In this document: positions 58,001 through 60,877 of the stretch, piece after piece
Numbering within the stretch: position 1 is the first letter of the stretch
Layout of the letters: each line of letters begins with the position of its first letter
Translations under genes and position numbers: made by a program
The notes under the pieces: generated by a model
Seen by the model: the letters and a program-made list of their open reading frames with translations, nothing else
The model's database searches: none
Told to the model about the DNA's origin: nothing
Source: Diabrotica undecimpunctata
Lineage: Eukaryota > Arthropoda > Insecta > Coleoptera > Chrysomelidae
Direction of reading: 5' to 3'
DNA: 64,000 bases
Assembly (NCBI RefSeq): GCF_040954645.1
Contig: NC_092810.1
Coordinates: 68,446,660-68,510,659, forward strand

Positions 58001-60877
58001 TAAAAAATATATTCATGAAGCGGCAAATGAAGCACTGGGAAAAGTTGAAAATCGGAAAAAAGGAAAACCTGAATGGTTGTCAACGGAACTAGAAGAGAAA
58101 GTTCTCAAGAAAAAACAAGCATATCACATATATGGCTTCAATCCAAAGATCCTCAAGACAGAGAAATATACGCTAAATGGAATAGAGAAGTTAAAAAAGA
58201 CGTGGATAAGGCGAAAAATATAAACTGGGAGGCTAAGTGTGATGAACTGGACAGATTTATGGGTGGAACAAAAGTGGCGCAAGCTTGGAAAACATTAAAA
58301 CAGTTTAGGAAAAATGAGAAAAATGAAGACAACATTTCTCTCATAAAGTTAAATGAATGGGAAGAATATTATACGAAACTGCTGAAAGAGGATAGAGTAG
58401 AGTACAGATGGGAAAAGATAAGGGAATTAATAGACAACAGAGACGAAAGACAGGAAATCCCTATAATAACATTATCTGAATTGACGGAAACCTTAAAAGA
58501 GGTTAAAAACGGAAAAGCCGCAGGGCCTGGAGACATTTCCATAGAGCTGGTTAAATATGGGCCGACTGCACTTTTAGAATTAATAGTAGACCTTTTCAAT
58601 AAATGTATGTGTGGAGACGAGGAAATTCCTAGAGATTGGAATAAATCTTATATAAGCTCCATATATAAGAGAGGGAATAAAAGAGACTGTTCCAATTATA
58701 GAGGTATTAGTGTGACGAGCTCTGTGGGCCGGTTGTACGGCAGAATATTAAAGAAGAGGGTTGAAAGACAGATACAAGATATTGAAGAACAAAGCGGCTT
58801 TCGTACCGGGAGATCCTGCCTTGATAATATATTTATCCTACGACAAATAATTGAAAAGCGTGTCGAAAGAAGTAGAGAGACTCATTTGGTATTTATAGAC
58901 CTTGAGAAAGCATATGATAGTGTCCCGTTAAAGAAAATGTTTGAGGTCCTCAAAAGGTCCGGATTGGATTCGACGTATATCCGAGCGATACATAAATTGT
59001 ACGAAAATGCAGTTAGTTGTGTAAAAATTGGAACCAGAACCTCAAATGAATTTAAAGTCACTAAAGGCCTAAAGCAAGGATGCTGTTTGTCACCGACACT
59101 CTTTAAAATATACGTCCAAGAAGCATTGAGGAATTGGAGAAATAAATGTAGATTTATGGGCATCGAAGTGGGACAAGAAACTCTGTATACATTGTTGTTT
59201 GCAGATGATCAGGTGGTGGTTGCAACCGATGAGGAAGATATAAATTATATGAATCGAAAATTATTTGAGGAATATGCCAAATGGGGGCTTACTGTAAACA
59301 TAAGCAAAACAGAATATTTAAAAATTGGAGGAACTACCACAGATCTGAGGCTTGAAAACGCAGTCATAAAAGGCTGCAACCAGTATAAATATCTAGGAAG
59401 CATCATATCAGCAGATGGCAGAGTTAAGATAGATGTACAAAACCGAATAACCCAAGGGAAAAAATGCATCCGAATACTGAATTCATTACTGTGGTCTAAT
59501 AAAATAAAGATGCATACCAAACGTCGCGTATACAGAGCAATTGTAGAACCAATTACCACATATGGTGCCGAATGTTGGACGATGACAAAGAATGAACGAG
59601 ATAAAGTAGACGTTGTGGAAATGGATTATCTTAGAAGGTCATGTCGAGTATCGAGAATGGAAAGAATCAGGAATGAGGAAATACGAAACCGTGCAGGAAT
59701 TAGAGATACTCTTTCAGATAGAATACAAGGAAGGCAATTACAATGGTATGGTCACGTGATGAGAATGGAGGAGGAGCGGTGGCCAAAGAAAGCCTTAATG
59801 TATGTTCCGCCAGAAAGAAGGAAAAGGGGAAGACCACCAAATTCCTGGAGAAGAGAAATTACAAAAACAATGCAATCTAGAGGCTTAGAAGAGGGAGATT
59901 GGAAAGATAGGAAAAGATGGAGGCTGAAATGCGGGAAGCGGCAATCGCCGTAGGACCCCCGTTATATGATGATGATGAAAAAATTTATTAACAATATTCA
60001 AAAATAGCGATTTTGTTGTTCATTTTGCAATAACTTTTTTGTTTATTAACCGATTTTAATTTAGCATGTTCCATTTTGTGTATCTTTTTTTTTTGAAAAA
60101 GTTGTCTGTTGGCGTCAGATCTCTAAATAGACAAGCTTTTTAAGTTATCAGCAAAATAATGAGTTTGACGTTTTGATTATTTATTTAAAAATTTTTGCAC
60201 TAAAAAAACTGGTGAATCTCTAGATGAGGGTCTTTTTGTAATATCTCATACTAAACATTTCAACTGTCAAATTCGTCTATAGTTGTGACGAACAAAAGAT
60301 TATTTTTTACTAACTTCATTGGGCTATTAGGTGAAATTTGTAGCTGAATTTGTGTAGTTTTGAAAAAGATACTTGTGTAATCGAAAAGAAGCAGTTTTAA
60401 ACGATTAAAAAAATTTAAAAATACTAATCTGATAATCTGAGCTACATTTCAGGTTTGAAACATTTTTTTCTACGGCATACAGATTCTTCGTAAATAGATG
60501 TCTCCCCCCCCCCTTAGGAGGGGGGTTTTAAGGAGAAGACCGGAGGTAGAAGTGGGAAATTTTTTTTTCATCTTTTTTGGGGTCTTAAAATTGACATTCA
60601 CAGCAAAATTTAGCTTGTTTTGTATGTTGTTCGTATGATGTTTAGAGGTTCAGTGGTATTTTCGTCTCTGACAAATTATGGAGTATACATTTGTGATGCG
60701 ATATTGAAATCAAAATCAAATTGGTTAAATTATAATTTAATAATAATGTAACTTACAGAGACACCTTGAATGTTCTCCGCACTAGCAACATGTACATGGT
60801 ACAGTTCTACAACGGACATAGAGTCGGGTTCTACCATATTTGCACCTTGTCTGGGGACCAAATCTAGGCCCAATTTT
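3306..60877 (-). CDS. spg: DOCK3/4-class guanine-nucleotide exchange factor (sponge-like), 17 internal exons, both ends off-window
   Basis: DOCK proteins are cytoplasmic, membrane-recruited exchange factors: DHR-1 binds phosphoinositides and DHR-2 loads GTP on Rac/Rap-type GTPases, usually with an ELMO partner. Seventeen minus-strand exons, in order from 60877 down to 3306, translate into a continuous DOCK protein. All intron boundaries read are GT-AG and the codon phases fit throughout. DHR-1 is marked by [13 protein letters not shown], the helical region by [15 protein letters not shown] and PEIELRKAT, and early DHR-2 by [12 protein letters not shown] and [13 protein letters not shown]. The residues [10 protein letters not shown] and KKLFGFSF in DHR-1 favour the DOCK3/4 class (Drosophila sponge) over DOCK1/Mbc. 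Introns range from 53 bp to about 10 kb, and the large ones are packed with transposons. The SH3 exons, the start codon and the catalytic part of DHR-2 are not in the window. Family is certain; the DOCK3/4 sub-class is likely. Confidence 0.93.
3448..3960 (-). other. Intron between DOCK exons p and q
   Basis: 513 bp, A/T-rich, with no repeat or coding signal recognised beyond the splice sites. Confidence 0.7.
3961..4149 (-). CDS. spg: DOCK exon p: DHR-2 lobe A
   Basis: A 189-bp phase-0 exon encoding [20 protein letters not shown] and [19 protein letters not shown], a signature block of DHR-2. Acceptor TTTTAG, donor GTAAGA. Confidence 0.95.
4610..4672. repeat. (TA)n microsatellite
   Basis: About 30 uninterrupted TA units ending at ACATGTAA. 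Confidence 0.95.
4935..7075 (-). mobile_element. Old, decayed Penelope-like element, split by an insertion
   Basis: Read on the minus strand, 4940-5213 and 6613-7070 align base by base with the young Penelope copy at 9807-12119. The first part matches its GIY-YIG/C-terminal end (for example CTGCTACATTATGCTGA against CTACTACATTCTGCCGA). The second matches the linker and RT C-terminal part (AAAACATCCAGAAAAGG is shared). No open frame survives. It is interrupted by about 1.4 kb (5214-6612) with no similarity to it. Confidence 0.8.
5214..6612. mobile_element. Unidentified 1.4-kb insertion inside the old Penelope copy
   Basis: Its ends are defined only by where Penelope similarity stops and resumes. 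The sequence is T-rich on the plus strand with no convincing ORF. No terminal repeats or target duplication were firmly found. Possibly a non-autonomous element or a decayed UTR-like retrotransposon piece. Confidence 0.45.
7100..7235 (+). mobile_element. Penelope-like 3' tail fragment
   Basis: Contains GAGTGGAAATCGAAACGTCA and then AATTGTGGCTTAATCCC, matching the 3' end of the young Penelope copy (13785-13836). It is in the opposite orientation to the decayed copy beside it, so the older insertion may also have been an inverted pair. Confidence 0.7.
7306..7850. mobile_element. MITE with about 170-bp terminal inverted repeats
   Basis: The left end CCGGGTCGGAATCGTCAAAC and right end CGTTTGAGAATTCACCGCCC are inverted copies, and similarity continues inward through the ATTGAAAACC and ACGAATTGAAA blocks on both sides. 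A flanking TA on both sides suggests a TA-type duplication. No coding capacity. Confidence 0.7.
7851..8577. other. Intron, nothing recognised
   Basis: No transposase, LINE or host exon seen. A slightly GC-richer block at 8100-8215 (CGGGGCAGGGCCCATTTGTG) may be a small unknown repeat. Confidence 0.4.
8578..8817 (-). CDS. spg: DOCK exon o: DHR-2 lobe A
   Basis: A 240-bp phase-0 exon encoding [32 protein letters not shown] and IINYFDKGK. It begins the DHR-2 domain (lobe A, dimerisation part). Acceptor TTTTAG, donor GTAAGT. A 6.3 kb intron upstream holds the Penelope pair. Confidence 0.95.
8818..9793. other. Intron with a possible decayed LINE (minus strand)
   Basis: The minus strand of 9100-9715 reads like heavily broken LINE coding sequence, for example [15 protein letters not shown], with many stops. 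This is too weak to assign a clade. Confidence 0.3.
10376..12115 (-). pseudogene. Penelope RT/GIY-YIG protein, one internal stop, 5'-truncated
   Basis: Penelope elements encode a reverse transcriptase fused to a C-terminal GIY-YIG endonuclease. The frame runs from the 5' junction through the upstream DKG motif ([13 protein letters not shown]), [41 protein letters not shown] and the catalytic YVDD. The nuclease follows with [18 protein letters not shown] and RISEH. The last 470 codons (from 11788) are open. A single in-frame TGA at 11795-11797, just before MNSPCSEL, breaks an otherwise continuous frame. The N-terminal part of a full element is missing. Confidence 0.92.
12143..13285 (+). pseudogene. 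Penelope RT/GIY-YIG protein, 5'-truncated copy, 380 codons
   Basis: Begins at the codon for [13 protein letters not shown] within the RT and is open to the end (PVLVSQ). It contains the YVDD catalytic box and the full GIY-YIG domain but lacks the first RT motifs, so it is not expected to be autonomous. Its amino acids are identical to the matching part of the minus-strand copy. Confidence 0.92.
13972..14208 (+). mobile_element. tRNA-derived SINE (family A)
   Basis: The head has pol III box A-like TAGCTCAATGGC and box B-like GAGTTTGATCCTC at tRNA-like spacing. A body follows with CATAAAGTCGTCGGTCCAGG and CTACGTAAGTAGTCGTTAA, then a poly-T-rich tail. The same body is at 55712-55900 on the minus strand. 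It is not a functional tRNA, because the acceptor and T arms cannot both pair. Confidence 0.8.
14420..14905 (+). pseudogene. Decayed mariner transposase, C-terminal half
   Basis: Mariner transposases are DD34D enzymes. The open part (14422-14742) gives [17 protein letters not shown] and then [20 protein letters not shown]. After an internal deletion (the second catalytic D and DNAPAH region is absent) it continues as [10 protein letters not shown], a TAG stop, then [10 protein letters not shown] and [16 protein letters not shown]. It is higher in GC than its surroundings. Clearly inactive. Confidence 0.85.
15131..15293 (-). CDS. spg: DOCK exon n: approach to DHR-2
   Basis: A 163-bp exon encoding [33 protein letters not shown] and RMSCTFNLL. 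This is the conserved linker into DHR-2. Acceptor CTTTAG, donor GTAAGT. It ends in phase 0. Confidence 0.95.
15294..16599. other. Intron with a short dispersed repeat
   Basis: 15700-15785 (GCGCCATTTGGAAAG...GACAAGTAATAC...TTTGAAAGCTCGTTTCAA) recurs at 38715-38768 and 38939-39000. Otherwise nothing recognised. Small ORFs here have no supporting similarity. Confidence 0.5.
16600..17043 (+). pseudogene. Pogo/Tigger (jerky)-like transposase remnant
   Basis: With one stop, the frame reads [20 protein letters not shown], then TI-stop-DIARLT and then [32 protein letters not shown]. This is the layout of the end of a pogo/Tigger DDE domain: GK..TI.D.A followed by KAFEKTGIWP.N...F...DF. The open part is 16753-17043 and ends in an acidic tail ([15 protein letters not shown]). 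Only the C-terminal end is present. Confidence 0.6.
17044..17865. other. Intron with a 12-bp-arm hairpin
   Basis: 17504-17515 (AATTGTGCCCCA) and 17540-17551 (TGGGGCACAATT) are perfect inverted copies 24 bases apart. The region may contain more of the pogo-like element, but I cannot show it. Confidence 0.5.
17866..18100 (-). CDS. spg: DOCK exon m: helical region
   Basis: A 235-bp exon encoding [33 protein letters not shown] and [20 protein letters not shown]. Acceptor TTTTAG, donor GTAAGT. It ends with two bases (AT) of a split codon. Confidence 0.95.
18499..18532 (-). other. Hammerhead-ribozyme-like motif 1
   Basis: The minus strand reads CTAATGATGGTC, TGATAA, GAACGAAAACGTT: a CUGAUGA-like box, a short stem-loop, then GAAA and ACGU. 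This matches the order of hammerhead core parts, but stem III is absent or too short and one base of the first box differs. Confidence 0.45.
18700..19075 (-). pseudogene. Tc1-like transposase C-terminal remnant with internal tandem duplication
   Basis: The minus strand encodes [16 protein letters not shown] and then [18 protein letters not shown], matching the Tc1 run DNA.PH, W.P.SPDLNPIEHVWD. The second catalytic D is changed (NNTKPH). A segment of about 71 bp containing CTGTTAAATTCTGTA and AGAGCCTGTGATCTATCATG is tandemly duplicated (about 18830-18970) inside it. Inactive. Confidence 0.75.
19205..19240 (+). other. Hammerhead-ribozyme-like motif 2
   Basis: CTGATGATGATC, TGATAG, GATCGAAAACGTTC: a perfect CTGATGA box, stem GATC/GATC, then CGAAAACGTT. 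The stem differs from motif 3 (GGTC/GACC) by paired changes. Confidence 0.5.
19622..19656 (+). other. Hammerhead-ribozyme-like motif 3
   Basis: CTAATGATGGTC, TGATAA, GACCGAAAACGTTC: same layout with stem GGTC/GACC. The first box has CTAATGA instead of CTGATGA. Confidence 0.45.
19766..20847. other. Intron, nothing recognised
   Basis: A 77-codon ORF at 19988-20221 has no similarity that I recognise. No repeats are evident. Confidence 0.4.
20848..21007 (-). CDS. spg: DOCK exon l: helical region
   Basis: A 160-bp exon encoding [31 protein letters not shown] and [12 protein letters not shown], one of the best conserved DOCK blocks. Acceptor TTTTAG, donor GTAATT. Confidence 0.95.
21008..21060 (-). 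other. 53-bp intron of the DOCK gene
   Basis: Donor GTAAGT and acceptor TTTTTTAG only 53 bp apart between exons k and l, with matching phase. The neighbouring intron (21352-21489) is 138 bp. These contrast sharply with introns of 4-10 kb elsewhere in the gene. Confidence 0.9.
21061..21351 (-). CDS. spg: DOCK exon k: helical region
   Basis: A 291-bp phase-0 exon encoding [38 protein letters not shown] and [14 protein letters not shown]. Acceptor TTTTAG, donor GTAAGT. It is separated from the next exon by a 53-bp intron. Confidence 0.95.
21490..21743 (-). CDS. spg: DOCK exon j: helical region
   Basis: A 254-bp exon encoding [34 protein letters not shown] and [14 protein letters not shown]. 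Acceptor TTTCAG, donor GTAAGT. It ends in phase 0. Confidence 0.92.
21744..22342. other. Intron, nothing recognised
   Basis: The open frame at 21734-22120 on the minus strand overlaps the end of exon j and looks like read-through intron, rich in Phe/Ile from T-rich sequence. Confidence 0.5.
22343..22866. mobile_element. CpG-rich insert bounded by inverted repeats
   Basis: TACGTGACAACGTCTT at 22352-22367 is inverted as AAGACGTTGTCACGT near 22838-22851, with matching CGAAG/CTTCG outside. Between them, 22600-22800 is GC-rich with many CpG (GCTGCGCGCGCAGCGG; GGTCCGGCGGGCC), unlike the rest of the window. No ORF. A non-autonomous TIR element fits best; a regulatory CpG island is the alternative. 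Confidence 0.55.
23281..24490 (+). pseudogene. IS630/Tc1-superfamily transposase with long D-E spacing, broken by stops and frameshifts
   Basis: It starts [13 protein letters not shown] (23283) and continues through [20 protein letters not shown] and [14 protein letters not shown]. The catalytic positions are the first Asp in VYLDKTWY (about 23801), the second in LDNAPYHS (24082) and Glu in [10 protein letters not shown] (24327). The second D and the E lie 245 bases apart across a frameshift, so about 81-82 codons, far longer than Tc1 (34). That matches the published DD82E (Sailor-like) type, by spacing only. There are at least one early stop (ISES-TAG), a stop at 23789 and a frameshift near 24130. 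I could not identify terminal repeats. Confidence 0.75.
24742..25767. mobile_element. 1-kb element with 34-bp terminal inverted repeats
   Basis: ATAGCATTTTTCATATAAGA at 24744 is inverted as TTATATGAAAAATGCTAT ending at 25765, and the match continues through GCTTGCAC/GTGCAAGC. GACGTCA-like motifs occur just inside both ends. No transposase frame. TA is the likely target. It carries a tandem duplication. Confidence 0.65.
24966..25158. repeat. Tandem duplication, about 95 bp x 2
   Basis: AATTATATTGATTAAAT through CAGTCTAATATTCCAC is present at 24966-25056 and again at 25064-25158. The second copy has a 4-base AAAT gain. It lies within the 24742-25767 element. Confidence 0.9.
25983..26169 (-). 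CDS. spg: DOCK exon i: helical region
   Basis: A 187-bp exon encoding [33 protein letters not shown] and [10 protein letters not shown]. Acceptor TTTTAG, donor GTAAGT. The trailing G pairs with AA of the next exon to give Glu before SRNILL. Confidence 0.9.
26282..26525 (-). CDS. spg: DOCK exon h: helical region
   Basis: A 244-bp exon encoding [26 protein letters not shown] and [14 protein letters not shown]. Acceptor TTCTAG. The donor after ACTCAG is GTAGAT, weaker than the others. The next intron is only 112 bp. Confidence 0.92.
26526..27173. other. Intron between DOCK exons g and h
   Basis: 648 bp of AT-rich sequence, no repeat or coding signal recognised. Confidence 0.6.
27174..27465 (-). 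CDS. spg: DOCK exon g: helical region
   Basis: A 292-bp exon (acceptor TTGCAG, donor GTAAGT) encoding [29 protein letters not shown] and [19 protein letters not shown]. This is the conserved start of the DOCK helical/ARM region after DHR-1. Confidence 0.93.
27466..28534. other. Intron, possible retroelement leader
   Basis: 27840-28130 on the plus strand has Lys/Glu/Gln-rich broken frames that could be gag- or ORF1-like coiled coil of the gypsy element downstream, but no motif supports this. Confidence 0.35.
28535..28867 (+). pseudogene. Ty3/gypsy-type integrase fragment, left part
   Basis: The plus strand reads [29 protein letters not shown] and DWCKK-stop-DLCK, the H2C2 zinc-binding domain with one Cys codon changed to [22 protein letters not shown], the start of the integrase core, follows. 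The middle of the core is missing: it jumps to [10 protein letters not shown]. The frame then runs into the Tc1 insertion at the TA at 28868. Decayed; no whole gene remains. Confidence 0.85.
28904..29197. mobile_element. 294-bp Harbinger-like MITE nested in the Tc1 element
   Basis: Terminal inverted repeats start GAGCCGATTGTTCGAACGCT at the left and GGGCCGATTGTTCGAACGCT on the opposite strand at the right, then share AATCAAAACTTGATTGTAATC. TTA flanks both sides (28901-28903, 29198-29200), the 3-bp target typical of PIF/Harbinger. No coding capacity. Confidence 0.88.
29665..30675 (-). pseudogene. Tc1-family transposase, D-to-N at first catalytic site, stops and a frameshift
   Basis: From [20 protein letters not shown] (start at 30675) it has a paired helix-turn-helix ([18 protein letters not shown]), GSGRPKI, the first catalytic box as VIFTNEKIF (normally TDE), the second in [11 protein letters not shown] and Glu in GLNPIENV. 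Asp-Glu spacing is 34, the Tc1 DD34E type. A TAA follows KRWRE, and a duplicated GGCGATACAAC near 29830-29860 shifts the frame before the C-terminal [16 protein letters not shown]. Not active as it stands. Confidence 0.88.
30836..31140 (+). pseudogene. Ty3/gypsy integrase fragment, right part
   Basis: Continues directly after the Tc1 insertion with [30 protein letters not shown], a stop in place of Trp in the [13 protein letters not shown] box, and [11 protein letters not shown] in shifted frame. This is the C-terminal chromatin/DNA-binding tail of Ty3/gypsy integrases. Broken by stops and frameshifts. Confidence 0.85.
31150..31470 (+). repeat. Possible LTR of the gypsy element
   Basis: Lies just after the integrase end. 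It has a TATA box (TATATAAA at 31325), and AATAAA at 31432. No second LTR is in view, so the borders are guesses. The GC-richer stretch after it (31468-31600, GGGCGCTCATAACGAGGCGC) may be the start of internal leader or unrelated. Confidence 0.4.
31471..32410. other. Intron with a 26-bp perfect palindrome and a 109-bp-period repeat
   Basis: 31697-31722 (TCCCAAATTCTTT and its complement) is a perfect palindrome. GTTAAATAAAACTATGACAG near 31858 recurs at 31967 as GTTAAATAAAACGATGACAG. No gene recognised. Confidence 0.6.
32411..32680 (-). CDS. spg: DOCK exon f: end of DHR-1
   Basis: A 270-bp exon (acceptor TTTTTAG, donor GTAAGT). It encodes [31 protein letters not shown] and [10 protein letters not shown], the end of DHR-1 and the start of the helical region. 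The first 32 bases of this exon, with the acceptor and neighbouring intron, are duplicated just upstream at 32768-32885. Confidence 0.94.
32649..32885. repeat. Tandem duplication of the DOCK exon f acceptor region
   Basis: 32649-32767 is repeated at 32768-32885 with minor changes. The copied block contains the first 32 bases of exon f, its TTTTTAG acceptor and about 86 bases of intron. It gives a second, upstream acceptor (exon side at 32799). Using it would read [15 protein letters not shown] and reach a stop before the true exon. Confidence 0.9.
32886..34200 (+). pseudogene. 5'-truncated non-LTR retrotransposon, reverse transcriptase
   Basis: It begins abruptly within the RT ([18 protein letters not shown]) right at the end of the 32768-32885 duplicate. 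Motifs in order: [25 protein letters not shown] (after a frameshift near 33190), [15 protein letters not shown], catalytic [18 protein letters not shown], and the tail [12 protein letters not shown]. There are at least one frameshift and two stops. It belongs to the endonuclease-RT LINE type; the clade (RTE/BovB-like or related) is uncertain. A more decayed relative lies at 63290-64000. Confidence 0.88.
34201..35344. other. Intron, nothing firmly recognised
   Basis: A minus-strand frame (34217-34474) starts [16 protein letters not shown] and looks like a basic, Ser/Thr-rich N-terminus, but no family is recognised and it has no partner exons. The rest is AT-rich. Confidence 0.35.
35345..37590 (-). 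pseudogene. RTE/BovB-like LINE, endonuclease to 3' end, frameshifted
   Basis: Read from 37590 downward: endonuclease parts ([33 protein letters not shown]), a linker, and RT motifs [63 protein letters not shown]. The catalytic box is IADD near 36145. It ends with the C-terminal [15 protein letters not shown] and [11 protein letters not shown]. Several frameshifts and stops; the endonuclease N-terminus and the stretch between endonuclease and linker are missing. The endonuclease resembles the family often labelled craniofacial development protein 2-like. Confidence 0.88.
37591..38394. other. Intron with a GC-richer unidentified block
   Basis: 37975-38170 is GC-richer (CCGACAGACACCGGAAGGTA; GGCTGAGGGGAACGTC) than its flanks and may be a small unidentified transposon. 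No frame or terminal repeats found. Confidence 0.35.
38395..38557 (-). CDS. spg: DOCK exon e: DHR-1
   Basis: A 163-bp exon encoding [19 protein letters not shown] and [14 protein letters not shown], the middle of DHR-1. Acceptor TTTTAG, donor GTAAGT. It ends with one base of a split codon (A) completed by CG of the next exon to give Thr. Confidence 0.93.
38558..39362. repeat. Intron with two copies of a short dispersed repeat
   Basis: GGGATCATATGATAAGTAAT (38719) and GGGATCATATGGTAAGTAAT (38967) begin similar blocks running into CATTTGAAA. Both relate to 15700-15785. Confidence 0.55.
39363..39707 (-). CDS. spg: DOCK exon d: start of DHR-1 (C2-like) domain
   Basis: A 345-bp phase-0 exon, the longest of the set. 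It encodes [14 protein letters not shown], then [30 protein letters not shown] and [18 protein letters not shown]. This is the first half of DHR-1, which binds phosphoinositides in DOCK1-class proteins. The GGKS signature is typical of DOCK3/4. Confidence 0.95.
40006..40057. repeat. (TA)n microsatellite
   Basis: Nearly pure TA repeat with one break (TATTATAT). It abuts a SINE-like unit and may have grown from its tail. Confidence 0.9.
40070..40275 (-). mobile_element. tRNA-derived SINE (family B)
   Basis: On the minus strand a box B-like GATGGTTCAAACCCTGG sits near the head and the body contains GGGGGCTTGCGCCTAAATG and CCCTGCCGGCCGGCC. The 3' end runs into the TA microsatellite. It shares no body with family A. 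Box A is not clear. Confidence 0.6.
40330..40690 (+). pseudogene. LINE endonuclease C-terminal fragment
   Basis: The plus strand reads [26 protein letters not shown], then [16 protein letters not shown] and a broken SDHNPL-like end ([11 protein letters not shown] with frameshift). This matches the end of an apurinic-type LINE endonuclease. Stops and frameshifts throughout; the RT is absent. Confidence 0.65.
40691..42775. other. Long intron stretch, nothing recognised
   Basis: About 2.1 kb of AT-rich sequence. 40950-41060 is GC-richer (GGCCGAAATAAGACCGGTC). No coding motif, SINE box or inverted repeat was noticed. Confidence 0.4.
42776..43080 (-). pseudogene. LINE 3' end, heavily 5'-truncated
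   Basis: The minus-strand frame reads [36 protein letters not shown] and [18 protein letters not shown]. This is the conserved C-terminal tail of RTE/BovB-like LINE proteins, ending at the element's 3' terminus. Only the last 90 codons are present. Confidence 0.85.
43760..45240 (-). pseudogene. RTE/BovB-like LINE, 5'-truncated RT and C-terminus, frameshifted
   Basis: From 45240 downward: RT motifs [57 protein letters not shown], catalytic YADD near 44565 and [13 protein letters not shown]. The tail is [28 protein letters not shown] and [11 protein letters not shown]. At least four frame breaks. It has the same general type as 35345-37590 but is a separate, diverged copy. Confidence 0.88.
46339..48161 (+). 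pseudogene. hAT transposase (BED-type start, one in-frame stop)
   Basis: A first exon-like piece (46339-46432) reads [15 protein letters not shown] and IYCSVCGKI, a BED zinc-finger start, followed by a donor-like GTAAGT. The main frame (46791-48161) has [49 protein letters not shown] and [16 protein letters not shown]. It ends in the hAT dimerisation block [19 protein letters not shown] single TAA at 47583 replaces the Gln expected in [12 protein letters not shown]. It resembles CGGBP1-like hAT proteins of insects. Otherwise the frame is intact for about 450 codons. Confidence 0.88.
46484..46780. repeat. Short repeat insert in the hAT element (ACAGGGTGT type)
   Basis: Begins ACAGGGTGTTTCCAAATGAC and has a second ACAGGGTGT at 46591. 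Such sequences are common interspersed repeats in insects. Its exact borders are not determined. It lies between the BED exon and the rest of the transposase, apparently in that intron. Confidence 0.5.
48396..49270 (+). pseudogene. LINE RNase H domain and C-terminal zinc knuckle
   Basis: The frame reads [17 protein letters not shown] (first acidic site changed from D), [11 protein letters not shown] with its Glu, [13 protein letters not shown] with its Asp and [19 protein letters not shown] with His and Asp. This is the usual RNase H order in Jockey/I-type LINEs. [21 protein letters not shown] knuckle (CCHC-like) follows near the end. The 5' part up to 45764 belongs to the same protein. Confidence 0.88.
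49462..49760 (-). mobile_element. Penelope-like 3' tail fragment
   Basis: The minus strand reads GTAGAAATCGAAACGTCAAT and then AAACAATTATG, matching the Penelope 3' end at 13785-13805. Upstream sequence (to about 49760) is not clearly alignable. It lies directly next to the A-tail of the Jockey-type LINE. Confidence 0.55.
49796..50011 (-). CDS. spg: DOCK exon c
   Basis: A 216-bp phase-0 exon (acceptor TTTTAG, donor GTAATA). It encodes [15 protein letters not shown] and [11 protein letters not shown], the standard DOCK motif just before DHR-1, and ends in EFNMK, which joins to VYQAEEKDF of the next exon. Confidence 0.93.
50012..50524. other. Intron, nothing recognised
   Basis: AT-rich sequence without coding or repeat signals. 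Confidence 0.5.
50525..52000 (+). pseudogene. Decayed Jockey-type LINE, endonuclease to RT
   Basis: The endonuclease end reads [10 protein letters not shown], then [18 protein letters not shown] and [13 protein letters not shown] degenerate linker follows, then RT fragments [31 protein letters not shown] (catalytic FADD) and [36 protein letters not shown]. The early RT is deleted. A C-rich tract (50629-50678) interrupts the endonuclease. Many stops. Confidence 0.85.
50629..50678. repeat. C-rich low-complexity tract
   Basis: Four long C runs (up to about 12) separated by CT-rich spacers over 50 bp in an otherwise AT-rich region. The opposite strand has G runs that could form a quadruplex. Confidence 0.9.
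52001..52534. other. Intron, nothing recognised
   Basis: AT-rich; 52154-52387 is open on the plus strand but resembles no family that I know. Confidence 0.45.
52535..52762 (-). CDS. spg: DOCK exon b
   Basis: A 228-bp exon in phase 0 at both ends. It encodes a basic stretch (KRKEQKK) and then [15 protein letters not shown] and [13 protein letters not shown], matching the conserved DOCK block ahead of DHR-1. Acceptor TTTCAG, donor GTAGGT. The intron upstream of it is about 8 kb and holds a foldback element and a LINE. Confidence 0.92.
53179..53212 (-). other. Hammerhead-ribozyme-like motif 4
   Basis: The minus strand reads CTGATGATGGAAT, ATTT, ATTCCGAAAACGTC: a perfect CTGATGA box, a 5-bp stem GGAAT/ATTCC and CGAAAACGTC. 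Of the four it comes closest to a hammerhead core, still with no room for a normal stem III. Confidence 0.5.
53390..53418. repeat. Perfect 11-bp-arm hairpin
   Basis: ATGTCTACGAG, 7-base loop, CTCGTAGACAT. The loop itself is ACATGTC. Confidence 0.85.
54326..54789. other. Intron, nothing recognised
   Basis: A 70-codon ORF at 54542-54754 has no similarity or context that supports it. Confidence 0.4.
54790..55620 (+). pseudogene. Highly decayed RTE-like LINE endonuclease
   Basis: [26 protein letters not shown] and then [11 protein letters not shown] match the GDxNAKxGKE endonuclease box in degraded form. [12 protein letters not shown] and a Lys-rich linker follow, with many stops. No RT part is seen. 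Confidence 0.55.
55712..55892 (-). mobile_element. tRNA-derived SINE (family A)
   Basis: On the minus strand it has GGCCTGGTTCGATCCCGGCA (box B) and the body GGGCACATAAAGTCGTCGG, CTACGTAAGTAGTCGTTAA shared with 13972-14208. The same SINE in opposite orientation at two places in one gene supports a real family. Confidence 0.82.
56177..56987. other. Centre of the foldback element, nothing recognised
   Basis: About 810 bp between the B arms. A 72-codon minus-strand frame (56533-56751) resembles nothing known to me. Confidence 0.45.
57147..58223 (+). pseudogene. LINE endonuclease part (truncated N-terminus)
   Basis: An apurinic-type endonuclease cuts the target for target-primed reverse transcription. 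It starts at [13 protein letters not shown], so the first beta strand with its Asn is missing. [47 protein letters not shown] and [11 protein letters not shown] follow, the catalytic Asp/Asn/Ser-Asp-His set. Near 58130 the correct reading passes to the next frame (58073-59953); what follows to 58223 is out of frame. Confidence 0.88.
58130..59953 (+). pseudogene. LINE reverse transcriptase and C-terminal domain
   Basis: Continues from the endonuclease after a one-base frame break. Motifs: [87 protein letters not shown], catalytic [40 protein letters not shown] and the tail [28 protein letters not shown]. Open from 58073 to 59953 without stops. All key RT residues are present. Retained competence is possible for the RT but not for the element as a whole, given the 5' truncation. 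Confidence 0.92.
60157..60756. other. Intron with a C/G hairpin
   Basis: 60504-60525 has ten Cs, TTA and then a G-rich run (GGAGGGGGG), an unusual GC-rich hairpin in AT-rich sequence. Otherwise nothing recognised. Confidence 0.55.
60757..60877 (-). CDS. spg: DOCK exon a (pre-DHR-1)
   Basis: A 121-bp exon, acceptor TTTCAG and donor GTAAGT. It encodes LDLVPRQ and then [12 protein letters not shown], a segment conserved in DOCK proteins between the SH3 domain and DHR-1. It starts with one base of a split codon and ends in phase 0. It is the most upstream exon found; upstream exons must lie beyond 64000. Confidence 0.88.

Larger units (their letters stand above)
57121..59977 (+). mobile_element. 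Nearly intact LINE with 13-bp target duplication and ATG-repeat tail
   Basis: AAAAAATTTATTA occurs at 57108-57120 and 59978-59990, directly flanking 2,857 bp. The 3' end is ATATGATGATGATG, short tandem triplets as is typical of RTE-type LINEs rather than a poly-A. The 5' end is slightly truncated within the endonuclease. Protein coding is broken by one frameshift only, suggesting a young copy. Confidence 0.92.
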